From Prinia subflava (taxonomy: Eukaryota; Chordata; Aves; Passeriformes; Cisticolidae), in contig NC_086253.1 in the NCBI RefSeq assembly GCF_021018805.1, positions 11,596,735-11,660,734 of the forward strand: DNA of 64,000 nucleotides, in the 5' to 3' direction. Below, in pieces: positions 42,501 through 51,976 of this stretch. The first letter of the stretch is position 1; each line of letters opens with the position of its first letter. The translations under genes and the position numbers were made by a program. The notes below the pieces were generated by a model that was given only the letters and a program-made list of their open reading frames with translations, was not told the DNA's origin and did no database searches.

Positions 42501-45500
42501 TTATTTGTTAAAATTAAGAGTCTGAACTTGGAAGTGCAGAACAAAGTCTCTTCTAGTCCTGTGTTCCACAAATGCAGATCAAGTATTAAGCTGTACACTG
42601 AGTAAGGGGCACCTTCTCTTTGCTCAATTTGTCTACCTGACCAGTGGAAAAATTCTGTCTTTGCTAAAAATGAAACTTTTACCTTGTATCATTCATAATG
42701 CAAATGAAAATACATATATATTCTATTATCTCTGTTGCCTGCCTGCCAGAGTGATGTGTTTTTTGACAAGAATTAACTCAGCATTGAGTATCCCCTGTGG
42801 TACCAACTGCTGGCCTTTTAAAATTACATAGATGGACTACACTGAGCAAAATACTTCCCAGATTGCTGTCATTGCAACTTGGGCACCAGCTGTTGTGGCT
42901 TTGGTATGGCCAAAGATTAGGAAATGACTCACAGAAAGTTTAGTGGAAGATCCAGGTTGTGGGGCTTTTCTCTGGAACTCCCAAACCCATGCATGAATGG
43001 TTGTTTTAGCAGAGGGTTTTCTCAGTGTGTTTACGGCTTGAGTTTGGCCCTACTAGAAGTACAAAATTTAAAGCATTTATTAGAAAACAGACAGTGCTGA
43101 TTCCTGCCAAAGTCTGGCACAGAACAACAGTGCATTCAAATCATGGAGATATTGGGAAATTTTGAAAAAGATCCAGGACTTTTCAGGTATTTTCAGACCA
43201 TTTTGCTTATCCTTGATTGGAATTCCTAGTGTATTTTACAGGATGGGCAGCCACTTACTCCCAGGCCTGGAGTCTCTCCTCTGGCCAGATGAAGTGCTGC
43301 TGTCCTCATTAGTGTGGTAAGAGCGCTCTCCAGATAGTTGCCTGGTAGTAATGGAATTCTTGTTCAATATCAGGGTTTAAAGTGAGTGTAATATTTTCAT
43401 TCCTACTTGACAGATCAGAAAGATCAATGCAGGGAGTAATTATTAAGTGGGAGCATTAGATTGTGAGGGCTTCATTTATTGTACTTCCCAGACACCAAGG
43501 CATTATTAGTCATGCACAATTACCAAACCCGTCACTAAACACAATGTGCTGCTCTTGATTGTAAGAAACTCTTGAGTAGAGGAGCTGCAAACATTTGACA
43601 AAAGAAAAGGGCTCTCTTTAATTTAGTTATTTCTTTTTAGGAGTCAAATGTATCAGAACTGATGCTCATCTTTTGATTCACTCCTCTGAGCTCCTTGCTT
43701 TATGAATATGACAAGTATTGCTATACATTACCAGAATATTTTTTTTATTGGAGGATCATAATTTAAATAATATTTAGGTAACTGTACCTCTTAAAAACCA
43801 GTTCATTTGAACAGTAAGGTCACATAACTTGAGTCTTTCAGTATGCAGTTTTTAAAAAAGGACTATTACTAAAGGTAAAAATTGCATATTGACAGTTGTA
43901 CTCCAAAGAGATGCTTCAGTACTTAGATTATTAATCCATCTGCATAACAATAATAACTGCACTTCTAAACATACTGTTTTATCTTTTGCAGACTTCAAAG
44001 CTATAATGACAATTTGTAGTGACAGGATTGTTCAGTTAAAAATGGCAGTGTGTTTATTATTTAGGTGAAAATACTTCTTATTAAGTTTTGTCATTGCTAA
44101 GAAGTTAATCTGGGCTGTGATAGAACCTGATGGTGAGGCTGTTCACAAAAATAATCAACATACGTGAGCTCTGATTGGAACGTGATTGATGCTCAGTTAC
44201 TCCAATGAACAGGAACTAATACAATCAGACAGAGCTGATCTCATTTGCTGAAGGACACATTAATCACTGTGTACTTTGGCAACAGTGGTCAGGGGAGAGA
44301 GCCAAGCAGGGGTCGCACACTAATTCATCCAGATGAGCATGTATTATCTGTAGTTGAGTGTATTACACAAAAATCATGCTATCTTTATTGTATATACATC
44401 ATTACATGACTATAGGTGAGCTCTACTTATACAGCAATTTAATTTAGCTCCTCCATTCACATCCAAAGTCAAGTCTTTTAATAATGACCTGGAGGACACT
44501 GTTTTATTCCTGCTGTCAACAGCTTTTAGTTTTACATTAAAAAATAAACAATTTTGTAGCTTTTTGTGAGGTAAAGAAGCTAGAAAAAAACCCAAACAAA
44601 ACCTAATTCTAGATGATAGCAAGTGAATACCTTAGTTAACTATTTTTTTCTTAAGATTTCAAATGAATGGGTGTATAGGACCCCTGCCAGGGAGGCTTCT
44701 AAATACCATCATGATAAGTGATATGTTGCAAGCAGATGAGTGAAGTCACATACAACTGTTCAGTCAGTCCTTTCCTACTGAACTGTCATTCATCCCCCTG
44801 AATATCCTTCAGCCTTCACTCTGATTGGGAGGAATTGGCAGATCCCATTGGGTGAGATGTTAGGAGTCTATTCCTGTCTGGCAGCACACTCCCTGCTGGC
44901 GTGCTAGAAGACATCATTTTGTTCTCAAAGCCTGGCATGTCAAACGTTAGCTTGGAAGTACTTGGGGATCCCTTGTTCTTATTCCCAGCACTATGCCAGA
45001 CAGCTGCACCAGGGTGCCACAGCCCTGATTCTTGTGTCTCGGGTTTTTCTAGCAGCCTCCTCCCCAGGTTTCAAGTAATTCCTTCTTTGTGATGGGGAGT
45101 TGGTGACTTTACACAGCACAGCATACAGGAAAATCTCCCAGTATTTCAGGAGTTCCTTATTGCTTGCAACAATGCTTCCTCCTTTCCCTGTGCTATAGTA
45201 AATCTCCCTTTTTATTCCTATGGAAAATATTGTTTAAGAGTTTTTCTGGAATCAATCATTTCTTTCATTGGGTGGAAATGAAACCAGATCTGGTGGACCT
45301 TACATGTTAATCATTGTAGGCTACAGATGTTCTCTTCTGCACTGGTACACATTGCAGTGAAATATTGAAAATTTAGGGGCCCAAAATATAATTGGGAGAC
45401 AGTTTCAGGTCAAAGAAAAGGTCCCTTTTCATGCTGGGTGCCTGAGGGACGTCTTTGCTGAGATTTACAAGTGTATTGCAGGCTCTGTGGAAGCTGCCCT

Positions 45501-48500
45501 CTGAGTCTCCTCCCCTCACACCTGCAAAGTCCAAGCCCTGCCTCCTGCCCTGAGGAGTGATGTTCTGCTGCCACATCTGCACTGAGGGGCAGGGCAGCTG
45601 GGTTTAATTTTAGTTTTTTGGTTTAGTTTTTCTACCTTTTTCACCCTTAGAGCAGGATGTATGTGGGTCCTTGAAGCCCTGCCCAGCCCTGCTTTTAGTC
45701 CTGTCACATCATCCCATGGCTTCCATGGTTTCATGAGCAACAGTGAAAGAGGGGAACTATGAAACGAGCTGGATTTCTCCACACAATAGAAATCTGCAGG
45801 TGATAAAAACTTCTTTGCATCTGGGAAGACTAATTTGAAGCAGTTAGCCCAAAAATTGTCAAAATTTTTGTGGGTTAAAAAAACCCACAAAAACAAATAA
45901 ATAAAAAACCCTGAACAAGAAAAACAACACAAAGCAATGTGGAGCAAGTAATAGTTTGGTTTTTAAGCAAGCCTTAATTCCAGCTGATACCCCAAATCTT
46001 CAGGGCAATCCCTGACATCCAGGAGTGCAGCTGAATGGAGTGATTTTGATGAAGGCTGTTGTGTGCAAGGATGGCTGCAACATGGATAACATTTAAGAGA
46101 TTGGCTTGAGGTATGAGAATAACAAATCTGAGGAATACAGAGATATGCCAGTTCTTACTGACTGACAAGTTTGATGAAATCTCATTGCCTAAAAATATTG
46201 TGGAATATCTCATTGCAGGTCAGTGAAATGGTGAAAATCTTATTCAGATGCCTTTGAAGTTGGTGAAGTAGAGAATTTTTTGACCGCCCAAGAGAAGTAG
46301 AATTTTTAGCAGGGAAAATCCCGTACTGAAACATTTCATAACTAAAGTCACTACCCAAACCAAAATACTGAGACTCGGATGCTTAAAAGTATTAAGATAA
46401 TAAAGATGCCAAAGCTATCAGTAGCTGAGAGGTTGTTTCTGTAGACCCTAAAACTCCAGCCCTAAATTAAACATCAGTGGTACAGTGCTGGTGTCATATT
46501 TAATAAAATTGTTATCCATAGGTAAACATTTGCTCCTTTTGAGTATTACTGTTACAATGCAAACAGGAAGAACTTTTTTCTCTCAAATCCTTTATTTCAG
46601 ACAGTTTTATGGATTTAAAATTAATTTTAGAAAGAACAACCCTACTTGAATTATTGCTGGCTACCAGATCAACATGGCACAGTGTGAAGAAGCCTGAACT
46701 GAATGGGAGGTGTACACTAAATGTTCTGCTAATTATCTCTCCTGCCCAAATGAGCTCTGGTTCCTGGAGATTTGCTGTTTCCCCAGCCTTCAGCCCAAAG
46801 AAGGGAGGGATGCACCCCAAAACACCTGGGGAACCAAACAAGTTGTCTTCAAGACTGGAGGGTAGGGAGAGATAACCAAGAAAGGGTGAGCAAGGAGACC
46901 TACAGAAATAAAACAGACTTGAAAGGGGTGGGAAGAGGAAGAGAGAAGCAGATAAAGCAGGGGGGTTTTTTTAAGTTGTAGAGCAGGATAGATGGAAATG
47001 CAAGAAGAGGGGAGAATGAAGAGAAGGGGAAAGGGAAACCTATGTGGGAAATGTGGTATAGGCAGAATCAAAATCAGAGGGGAAGAAAGAGAAAAAGAGA
47101 ACAGAACGGTACCTAGGGAGGGAGTGAAAAGAATAGTCAATAGGGTTTGTTCTGCAGTGGAGTTTTCTCTTTCCCCTTTTAAATCCTGTAAAAATGCATT
47201 TGTTATTCTTGATAAAAACAAAAAAAACCCAAAAACAAACAAACAAACAAATAACCCCACCAAACAAACAAACCAACCAAACAAACAAAAAAACCCAACA
47301 ACAACAAAAAGATGGTTAAGACAGGGCCCCAGTGACCCCAGGTGAGGACTGAAGTTTGGCAGTGAGGTGCCTCAGGTGGCATCATTGGTGAGTGTGCCCA
47401 GTGCCAGTGCAGGCAGGAGGAATCTGTGGCGTTTTGTGTCATCACTCCAAACACACATACCTGAAGAATTGCCAGGACCTTGCTTGGAGCAGATCGAACA
47501 GAGGGAGCAGAGAATTCTCCAGGTGCTCTGCAGAGCAGCCCCGTGCAGAGAGGAGAACATTCCCTGCCTGGGGCAGCACAGCAGGGTTAACGTGGGGTTG
47601 TGTGAATGCACTGAGGGCCCTGCAGGTATGGGGTGTTGTCTCTCCTTGCAGAGCACTGGCTGGGCTGCAGAGGGTGAAATGTAGGTAGTGGTAGTCGTGC
47701 TGCAGCCATTGGGGTTTTTCCCTGCGTTTTTGTTTGCTTGGTTTGGAGGGTTTGTTTGAGAGAAGGTGGGTTGTGCTGTTGTTTTATTTGGGTTTTTTTG
47801 CAATCATGCTGGCTGTAGCTGTGTTGTTTTGAGCTGGTGCAGTCAGGCTTTGCTCCAGGCTGAGCTATCAGTACTGTGCTCCTCAGGGTGCACTGGAGCG
47901 TGTTCTGCGTCCTAAATACCTCTGCATGGCGGAGAGGATGGTACCTCTGACCTTGTGTAGCACAACTTGTAAACCTGCCTCCTAAGGAAAATTAAAGGTG
48001 GTTAGACAGAGCTTTTCTGGGCTGCTGCCTTACTCACCTATGAAGTAGTGTTTTGAATGAGGGACTTGGGTTTCTTGAACCAGCCTCTGCTGCAAGGGTT
48101 TTGTGCAAGCCCTTGCCATAACACTGCTGTTATGACAAGACTCTTCCTACACTGAGCTACAATTTATATTCTACTGTTTTAAAAAATCTCCTTATCACAT
48201 AGACTCTATTATTGTACATTGTATTTTCCTGAACAGGAAAGAATTGACAGCTTACGTCTAGTTTTCACTCTCTTTTATTACTTTAAGCAGCAGGTAAGGT
48301 TATAATCCATCTGTGTTTGTGACCTTGAACAAGAATGGGCAGTTTCTCATTTACATAATGCTGTTTTTTACTGAGCCATTAAACTGCAGAAAAATAGGGC
48401 CAGCATGAAAAGTAGTCATCTACATATGTTAAAAAATAACTGCAGTAAATCCAACCGACAAAAGCAGACTTTTAAAAACATGCGAGAGATCAAGAAATTA

Positions 48501-51357
48501 AAAAGCAAATGGACTGTAAAGGCAGTTTTACTGCAAGCAAAACCTTCTAAAATAAGGCCCTTGACAAACACCTCTGTCTGCATTTGGTGCACTGGTACTC
48601 TGCCAGCATGAAAGCTGCTTCTCTGGCAGTTCCCACTGCCATCAGGAGGGATGCTCCTCTTTCCCCAGGAGCCACAGCACTGCAGCCCCTGGCACAGGGG
48701 TGCCCCAGCGTTGTGAACCTGCTTCAAAATTCTGCCTGGGGAAAAATATATAGATGGGCTGTTTGCATCACAAAGTGTGTGTGTTAGTGCTGAGATATGA
48801 AATAACCTTGACTTTTTCATGTTGCAAATAACCATTACAGCAGGAGCTGTAATGACAAGACATGGTGATTTGGAAGGAATGGAACATTTGATTTACGGCT
48901 GTTGATTCAATTTCTGAAATGAGCACTAATCTTGATCAATAGGCTTTCTGCAGCTTCTGGGATACATTTTATCAAGCCGTCACACTGAGTCCTGTTTTTT
49001 AGCTTGTGAGGTTGTTAACTTGTGCCTTGCTAGGCAGGATTGCACCGGGCCTTTTGCGGGTGCAGAAGGAAAGAGAAACCTCTGTGCAGGCAGCCAGGGG
49101 CGGGTGCTGCTGCTGGAGAGCAGCAAGGAGCTCCCTGCCGGGGCTGGATGGGGCTGGATGAGAGCCCCTGTGCATCCCCCGGGCTGTGAGCTCCCTGCAG
49201 CCCTCCAGGGAGCAGCCCCTCTCTGAGAGGGGAGGCTGTAGGTGAGCTCCTGCCCAGGGCAGTGGGTGCTGGGTCTCTGTGCTGAGCTCTCTGTTTGCAG
49301 CAGCTCCCTCTGGCTCTTGAGGAGCCGCACAGAGCTCAGGATCAGCTGCCAGCAGACTGCAGTGTGTCAGCAGACATGGAAGCAGGGTGGAGCTGGGTGA
49401 TTCCCAGTGCACAAACCCAGCTCACCCGCTCCAGCCACCCTGCAGCGGCTCTGGAGCCAGCTGTAGTCCCAGCTCACATTTGTGCTTTTCCAGAGCAGCA
49501 TTCATTTGTATTACATTCGCTCCTAATGGCCCCAAATGAGATCAAGGCAGCTCTGGCTGGAGGCTGTGCACACACTGGAAGGCACTTCTGAATCCAGGAG
49601 CATCTAATCTAATCAGCTGGAGAGTGTTTGTGTGGTGGAGACTGTGGCTCGTGTCTGGGACTTCTCCCCTATTCTTCCATATGCTCCATGTTTCCCAGTC
49701 TGCTTCTCAACACAGATTCCCCCCCTCCATCAGCAAAGTGTGAAAGCAGCTGTCATTTGAGATGGAGGTTTGTTTATTAATGCCACACACGTCAAATATG
49801 TTCTTTTGGGCTCTCTGTTAGAAAGGCAAATAGTTACTGATTGCCTGAGTCTTAAAACTGTGCAGCTTTTTCTGTGGAGACATGGGAATTCAGAACAAAA
49901 CCACCCTGTTTGGGGCTGAGATAGGGGCGTAGAGAACAGCCCTGGTTTCACATATGGAAAAAGTTCACAGGGGATGAGCTTTCGAACAAGGCTCTGAAAC
50001 CCATGATTATGCTAATCCAATAACCTGAGGGCCATGGATGAAATCCTGAATTCATTAAAGTTAGTGACAAAATATCCTCCCCTAGGGACCAGGGGAGTGA
50101 AGCAACTGGCAATCTATTATTTCAAACTGCTAGCTGATTAATGAGGTAATTTTTATACAGATCGAGGTCTGTTTTCTGTCCCTTTCTCCCAGACCCAGAA
50201 ATATGTCCTGAGTTGATGTTTCATTCAAACTGCATGTAAGAGATGCCAGAATCCTGACACCAGTGTGTTTATTTCTGAGAAGCATTGTAGATACAAATTT
50301 TAATGATATCTGAACTTGCAAGATCTGTGGCTTCAGCAAGGAAAAGAGTTTCATCTGGGAAGAATTCACATATGCAAATTCAGTGTGATTTTTCAGAACC
50401 TTTCAAAACACCCTTCTTCAAAAGACTCTTTAAAATACACAATTATGTACTAAACCTTACTCTTGTTGTATCAAAAGATTTGAAATATATGGGAGCTTTT
50501 TAGACTGTTTCTGGAATCATGGTAAAATTCAGCTGTCATTAAAGGTAAAGCTCCAGAGAAAGGGAAAAAGCCTGAAACGTATGATCCTCAAGCACTCATA
50601 TAAAGCTGGAGGGCAATTAAAAATGACTTACTAAAACATGTTGCTTTTATTGTCGTGTGATGATCTCATGATCTCATTGTTATCTCATGATTATCATATT
50701 ATTATCATAGTATATGAATAGAATAGAAATGTATTATATACTATTATACTATTGTATATCATATGATAATATGATAATCATATGATTATCATATGATTAT
50801 CATATTATCTCAGGACATTATTTGAGGTAGTGAAACTGCAGTTTTCATTGAGTAATATGGGAGGGGAAGGCAGAGGTAGAAGAAAACTCTTCATTCTGGG
50901 GCGTACTGGGCAAACACCTTTTTGTTCCTTATTCTTTGCCATCTGAAAGCAGAGGACAGCCAGCCCTAAGGTCGAACGCGGCTGTCCTGATCCGCTCATG
51001 TTGGCAGGCCTTGCACAAGCTGCTGTCTGAGTGCCTTTGTTGTCTCTCTCTCTGTGTCTCTGCAGTGTGATAATGACAGGTGCATACAACAACTTTTTTC
51101 GGATGTTTGACCGCAACACCAAGCGGGATGTCACCTTGGAGGCTTCCCGGGAGAGCAGTAAGCCACGAGCCATTCTGAAGCCCCGGAGAGTCTGCGTGGG
51201 AGGCAAAAGGAGGAAAGACGACATCAGTGTTGACAGTTTGGACTTTACTAAGAAGATCTTGCACACAGCATGGCACCCGACCGAGAACATCATTGCTATA
51301 GCAGCGACAAACAATCTGTACATATTTCAGGATAAAGTGAACTCAGAAATGCACTAG
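3395..51357 (+). CDS. PPP2R2C: PPP2R2C, PP2A regulatory subunit B55-gamma, C-terminal 336 residues (5' partial)
   Basis: Coding sequence is join(3395..3507, 5730..5907, 24244..24408, 36065..36234, 40870..40961, 51066..51357). It totals 1,010 nt and gives 336 residues plus TAG. All junctions are GT-AG and the phases agree from exon to exon. The product is a B55-type seven-bladed WD40 propeller subunit. It docks on the PP2A scaffold (A) and catalytic (C) subunits and chooses substrates in the cytoplasm and nucleus. Among the B55 paralogues the gamma form fits best: I see [80 protein letters not shown] and a C-terminal tail running past DKVN to end in MH. From memory, these distinguish it from the alpha, beta and delta forms. 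About 111 N-terminal residues are encoded before the window. In mammals the gene is mainly brain-expressed; nothing here shows regulation directly except the 3' UTR signals. The identification is near certain. Confidence 0.97.
4015..4333 (-). mobile_element. CR1 LINE 3'-end fragment, antisense
   Basis: The + strand reads like the reverse complement of the avian CR1 3' end. Recognisable pieces in order are: tggaaaagaccattaagatc, atcaagtccagcc, the ctccaggtgtgctgactcaa stretch, atttccctgggtatcc, a decayed tttcttaatatccaatta, and gccatttccttttgtcctgg. The copy is 5'-truncated and much diverged, as is usual for CR1. It has no coding capacity. The boundaries are approximate. Confidence 0.9.
4603..4919 (+). 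mobile_element. CR1 LINE 3'-end fragment, sense
   Basis: This is a sense-strand CR1 tail. Pieces in order are: ggaggggcaggccctgatct, gacaggaccccggggaatgg, gtttaggttggatattag, ttcttcacccggagggtgg, gggcactggaacaggctccc, and the terminal block ccttccaatttaacatattc followed by tgtgatcctgta, which is the degenerate CR1 3' repeat. It is better preserved than the antisense copy about 270 bp upstream and belongs to a different subfamily. Confidence 0.93.
5602..5634. repeat. 15-bp direct duplication near the exon 5 acceptor
   Basis: TCAAGAAGTTTTATA occurs at 5602-5616 and again at 5620-5634. The copies are perfect with an 18-bp period, about 100 bp upstream of the exon at 5730. It is probably a slippage duplication in AT-rich intron; no function is evident. 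Confidence 0.8.
5730..5907 (+). CDS. PPP2R2C: PPP2R2C coding exon 5 (178 nt)
   Basis: The acceptor is tttttgttggcag and the donor is gtatcc. The exon starts in phase 0 and leaves one base (A) that pairs with AC of the next exon to make Asn. It encodes [20 protein letters not shown], then [20 protein letters not shown], then [19 protein letters not shown]. The SADDL motif contains the Asp equivalent to B55-alpha Asp197, a residue reported (as I recall) to matter for substrate docking. The length of 178 nt is the conserved B55 exon length. The open frame continues past the donor into intron for some residues; that extension is not coding. Confidence 0.97.
11715..11802 (-). mobile_element. CR1 LINE ORF2 fragment, antisense
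   Basis: The stretch ctggatacagcactccaggt then ggagtctcaccagtgtggag is the reverse complement of the CR1 ORF2 region. In the sense direction that region encodes the HLEYC-like segment near the C-terminus of the reverse transcriptase protein. It is a short, decayed, non-coding remnant with approximate ends. It lies about 480 bp before another antisense CR1 piece from a more 5' part of the same region, so the two may be one broken copy. Confidence 0.75.
12284..12545 (-). mobile_element. CR1 LINE ORF2 C-terminal fragment, antisense
   Basis: Read on the minus strand, this matches the CR1 ORF2 segment after the catalytic domain. I see the blocks for a phrase like VLHLGQG, a gap, then the dinucleotide-rich block gatgggattgagagcagccc, then a decayed lagging segment. 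On the + strand, ttgagcttgtccaggtccct and gcagcaccttgtacttggtg are diagnostic. Stops and frameshifts break it. It is more GC-rich than the surrounding intron. Confidence 0.85.
17300..17440 (+). repeat. possible MIR-like SINE remnant
   Basis: The order of blocks resembles an old tRNA-derived CORE/MIR-type SINE: gatcagaatccagtcttgct, then ctttgccactttctgactca, then atttcattttctgtaaaaca. The last block recalls the common MIR phrase tttcctcatctgtaaaatgg. It is heavily diverged, so this is a weak call. Confidence 0.3.
22955..23165 (+). repeat. MIR-like (CORE-type) SINE remnant, sense
   Basis: Block order matches the sauropsid MIR-like SINE. I see actgcactgggactcagtag and tctgggcttgttctgtcatg, then the core-like catgtgatcttatgcaaatc. 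After that come actcatcagtgaaacagggt, equivalent to the canonical catctgtaaaatggg, a region matching gaggatttgttaacat, and a terminal ctgagggccatgtgaa. There are many substitutions. The family name cannot be fixed by eye. Confidence 0.6.
23424..23467. repeat. perfect inverted repeat (16-bp arms, 12-nt loop)
   Basis: The left arm ATCTAGCTTCCCAAGC (23424-23439) is exactly complementary to the right arm GCTTGGGAAGCTAGAT (23452-23467). The arms are separated by 12 nt. The pairing does not extend outward beyond the arms. It lies about 780 bp upstream of the exon at 24244. Confidence 0.9.
24244..24408 (+). CDS. PPP2R2C: PPP2R2C coding exon 6 (165 nt)
   Basis: The acceptor is ttccattcag and the donor is gtaagt. 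The exon starts with AC completing the split Asn codon and ends with a single C (phase 1). It encodes (N)[18 protein letters not shown], then [20 protein letters not shown], then [16 protein letters not shown]. This covers middle WD40 blades and the conserved surface around MEDLTEV, equivalent to the B55-alpha substrate groove. [17 protein letters not shown] is characteristic of B55. The length of 165 nt is the conserved one. Confidence 0.97.
24409..36064 (+). other. PPP2R2C: PPP2R2C intron 6 (11.7 kb)
   Basis: The intron starts gtaagt and ends tctttgaacag. It contains one long, very old L3/CR1-like copy (31198-31765). The rest is AT-rich, with open frames up to 155 codons (32088-32555) that lack coding character. 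Stretches around 29250-29760 are free of recognisable repeats and could be conserved non-coding sequence, but this cannot be judged without alignment. Confidence 0.85.
31198..31765 (-). mobile_element. ancient L3/CR1-like LINE 3' region, antisense
   Basis: Two recognisable blocks lie in the order and spacing of an old sauropsid LINE repeat that is abundant in turtles and crocodilians. The first is gcagaccagaagtccatcta followed by gcccagtgttctg, near 31219-31252. The second, about 280 bp later, is tagtttcatgtggtgacccc, followed by ggttgagagacctcagtcta, tttagccattccttgcatgg and ttttttgttgcccg. The intervening sequence aligns loosely (atgaaggaccatctt against the canonical gtgaagaaatacttc). The family name is uncertain; the divergence implies insertion before modern birds arose. 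Confidence 0.7.
36065..36234 (+). CDS. PPP2R2C: PPP2R2C coding exon 7 (170 nt)
   Basis: The acceptor is tctttgaacag and the donor is gtagga. TT completes the Leu codon started by C in exon 6, and the exon ends in phase 0. It encodes (L)[18 protein letters not shown], then [20 protein letters not shown], then [38 protein letters not shown] is a complete WD40 blade with its WD dipeptide. The first full residue is Tyr, where I remember Phe in mammalian B55 proteins. The length of 170 nt is the conserved one. Confidence 0.97.
36235..40869 (+). other. PPP2R2C: PPP2R2C intron 7 (4.6 kb), no gene seen
   Basis: The intron starts gtagga and ends tctttaaaacag. It is AT-rich with no recognisable repeat family. 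A 17-bp imperfect direct repeat (cacgttgtctgctgaca near 38487, cacgttggctgctgaca near 38703) brackets about 200 bp of GC-richer sequence; I cannot assign it. Confidence 0.85.
40870..40961 (+). CDS. PPP2R2C: PPP2R2C coding exon 8 (92 nt)
   Basis: The acceptor is tctttaaaacag and the donor is gtaatc. The exon starts in phase 0 and leaves AG to be completed as Ser (AGT) by the next exon. It encodes [20 protein letters not shown], then [18 protein letters not shown] fits the gamma paralogue (Cys is found at the Ala position in alpha). The length of 92 nt is the conserved one. Confidence 0.97.
45877..45935. repeat. A-rich low-complexity tract
   Basis: The sequence runs aaaaaaacccacaaaaacaa, then ataaataaaaaaccctg. 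It is a simple A-rich tract with AC and AT interruptions, the kind left by a retroposon tail or slippage. No attached element is recognised. Confidence 0.7.
47213..47310. repeat. A-rich (AAAC)n simple repeat
   Basis: Repeated AAAC and AACC units run for about 100 bp, with AAACAAACAAACAA cores. The open frames over it on both strands are artefacts of composition. About 30 bp of ordinary intron separates it from a GC-richer stretch downstream. Confidence 0.85.
49040..49560. other. GC-richer intronic block
   Basis: This is a stretch of clearly higher GC content than the surrounding intron, with a doubled ggggctggatg at about 49140-49160 and several ctccctgcag-type motifs. CpGs are few, so it is not a classical CpG island. 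The overlapping open frames on both strands are explained by low stop density. No gene or repeat family is recognised. Confidence 0.5.
50658..50811. repeat. AT-rich palindromic tract (ATCATATGAT units)
   Basis: Short units such as atctcatgat and atcatatgat repeat with variation. The region 50769-50794 is a perfect 26-bp palindrome centred on atcatatgat. The tract ends about 255 bp before the last coding exon. It is probably a satellite-like AT microsatellite able to form hairpins. Confidence 0.85.
51066..51357 (+). CDS. PPP2R2C: PPP2R2C terminal coding exon 9 (292 nt with stop)
   Basis: The acceptor tctctgtgtctctgcag is strong. The first T completes the split Ser codon. The exon encodes (S)[18 protein letters not shown], then [20 protein letters not shown], then [20 protein letters not shown], then [20 protein letters not shown], then [18 protein letters not shown], and stops at TAG (51355-51357). 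The last WD40 blades and the closing strand [10 protein letters not shown] are intact. The extra SEMH tail is like the gamma paralogue and absent from alpha. The upstream in-frame ATG at 51031 lies in intron. Confidence 0.97.
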
Positions 51358-51955
51358 ATTTATCAATATCCCTCTATATTTACAAACCAGCCTCTTGAGA
51401 GTTGTAGAAGGATGTGATCTTCACAAAAATTGTGGCTTCTGTGGTGGGATTTGTAGGTTGCATCCTTTCATCCCTCAGCCTGTATCATTATTGGTGGCAA
51501 GCCAATTATTTTCCATCACTGCAACTGTATGAGTAAAAGGCACGAGTGCAAATCCAGTACTGTGGTCTGTATCGGTTCCTTTAAACAAGCAGGGGTATTT
51601 GTTCAGTTTAGGAGTGTTCTGAGGAGGGCTGAGGCTCCTCAGCTCCTGTCCATCCTTTCAAGGGTCTCAGTGGTTTGCGGGACTGTGGTGTTCTGGTGCC
51701 CTTCCTGCTTTTGCAGTGCACAGCATTTACCACATTGTTAGAGCTTTTTGCCTCAATCTCTTGATTGTTTTGTTTTTTTTTTTTCCTGTCTTTCAATTAA
51801 GCCAGTCATGTTTGAAAGAATGAATAGCCACATCCCGTCAGAGCATGTGGCGCATTGGATGGACCTCATGAGAGTTAGAGGTGGAAGCAGAATCCCTGCT
51901 GGTGAAAAGCTGCCCCATCTCACCCATCCCTTTCCCTTCTTTGCAATACCCTCTT

Positions 51956-51976
51956 ATTTATTTATTTATTTATTTA
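51956..51976 (+). promoter_or_regulatory. AU-rich element (five overlapping AUUUA) in the PPP2R2C 3' UTR
   Basis: ATTTA occurs five times in tandem, sharing end bases, from 51956 to 51976. In an mRNA this is the class II type of AU-rich element bound by decay and stability factors such as TTP, KSRP or HuR family proteins. It could equally be a plain TTTA microsatellite, since the array is perfectly regular. Confidence 0.6.

Larger units (their letters stand above)
40962..51065 (+). other. PPP2R2C: PPP2R2C intron 8 (10.1 kb)
   Basis: The intron starts gtaatc and ends gtctctgcag. It holds A-rich tracts (45877-45935, 47213-47310), a GC-richer block near 49040-49560 and an AT-rich palindromic tract (50658-50811). 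Repeat-free sequence around 43200-43560 and 44100-44400 has many TAAT/ATTA-type motifs and might be conserved regulatory DNA, but this cannot be tested from one sequence. No other gene was seen. Confidence 0.85.

Noticed and set aside
45516..45947. 143-codon minus-strand frame
   Set aside because: No acceptor/donor pattern or protein character, and part of it is translated A-rich repeat.
46790..47284. 164-codon minus-strand hydrophobic frame rich in Phe and Leu
   Set aside because: It arises from the purine-rich and A-rich strand composition around 46900-47310, not from a membrane protein gene.
47372..47803. Overlapping frames on both strands next to the A-rich tract
   Set aside because: Mutually incompatible frames in GC-richer DNA with few stops; no family and no splice signals supporting an exon.
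49040..49560. Possible CpG-island promoter inside intron 8
   Set aside because: GC content is raised but CpG dinucleotides are sparse, and no first exon follows.
50805..51323. 172-codon minus-strand frame over the last PPP2R2C exon
   Set aside because: It is the antisense shadow of the true coding exon and continues into AT-rich intron.
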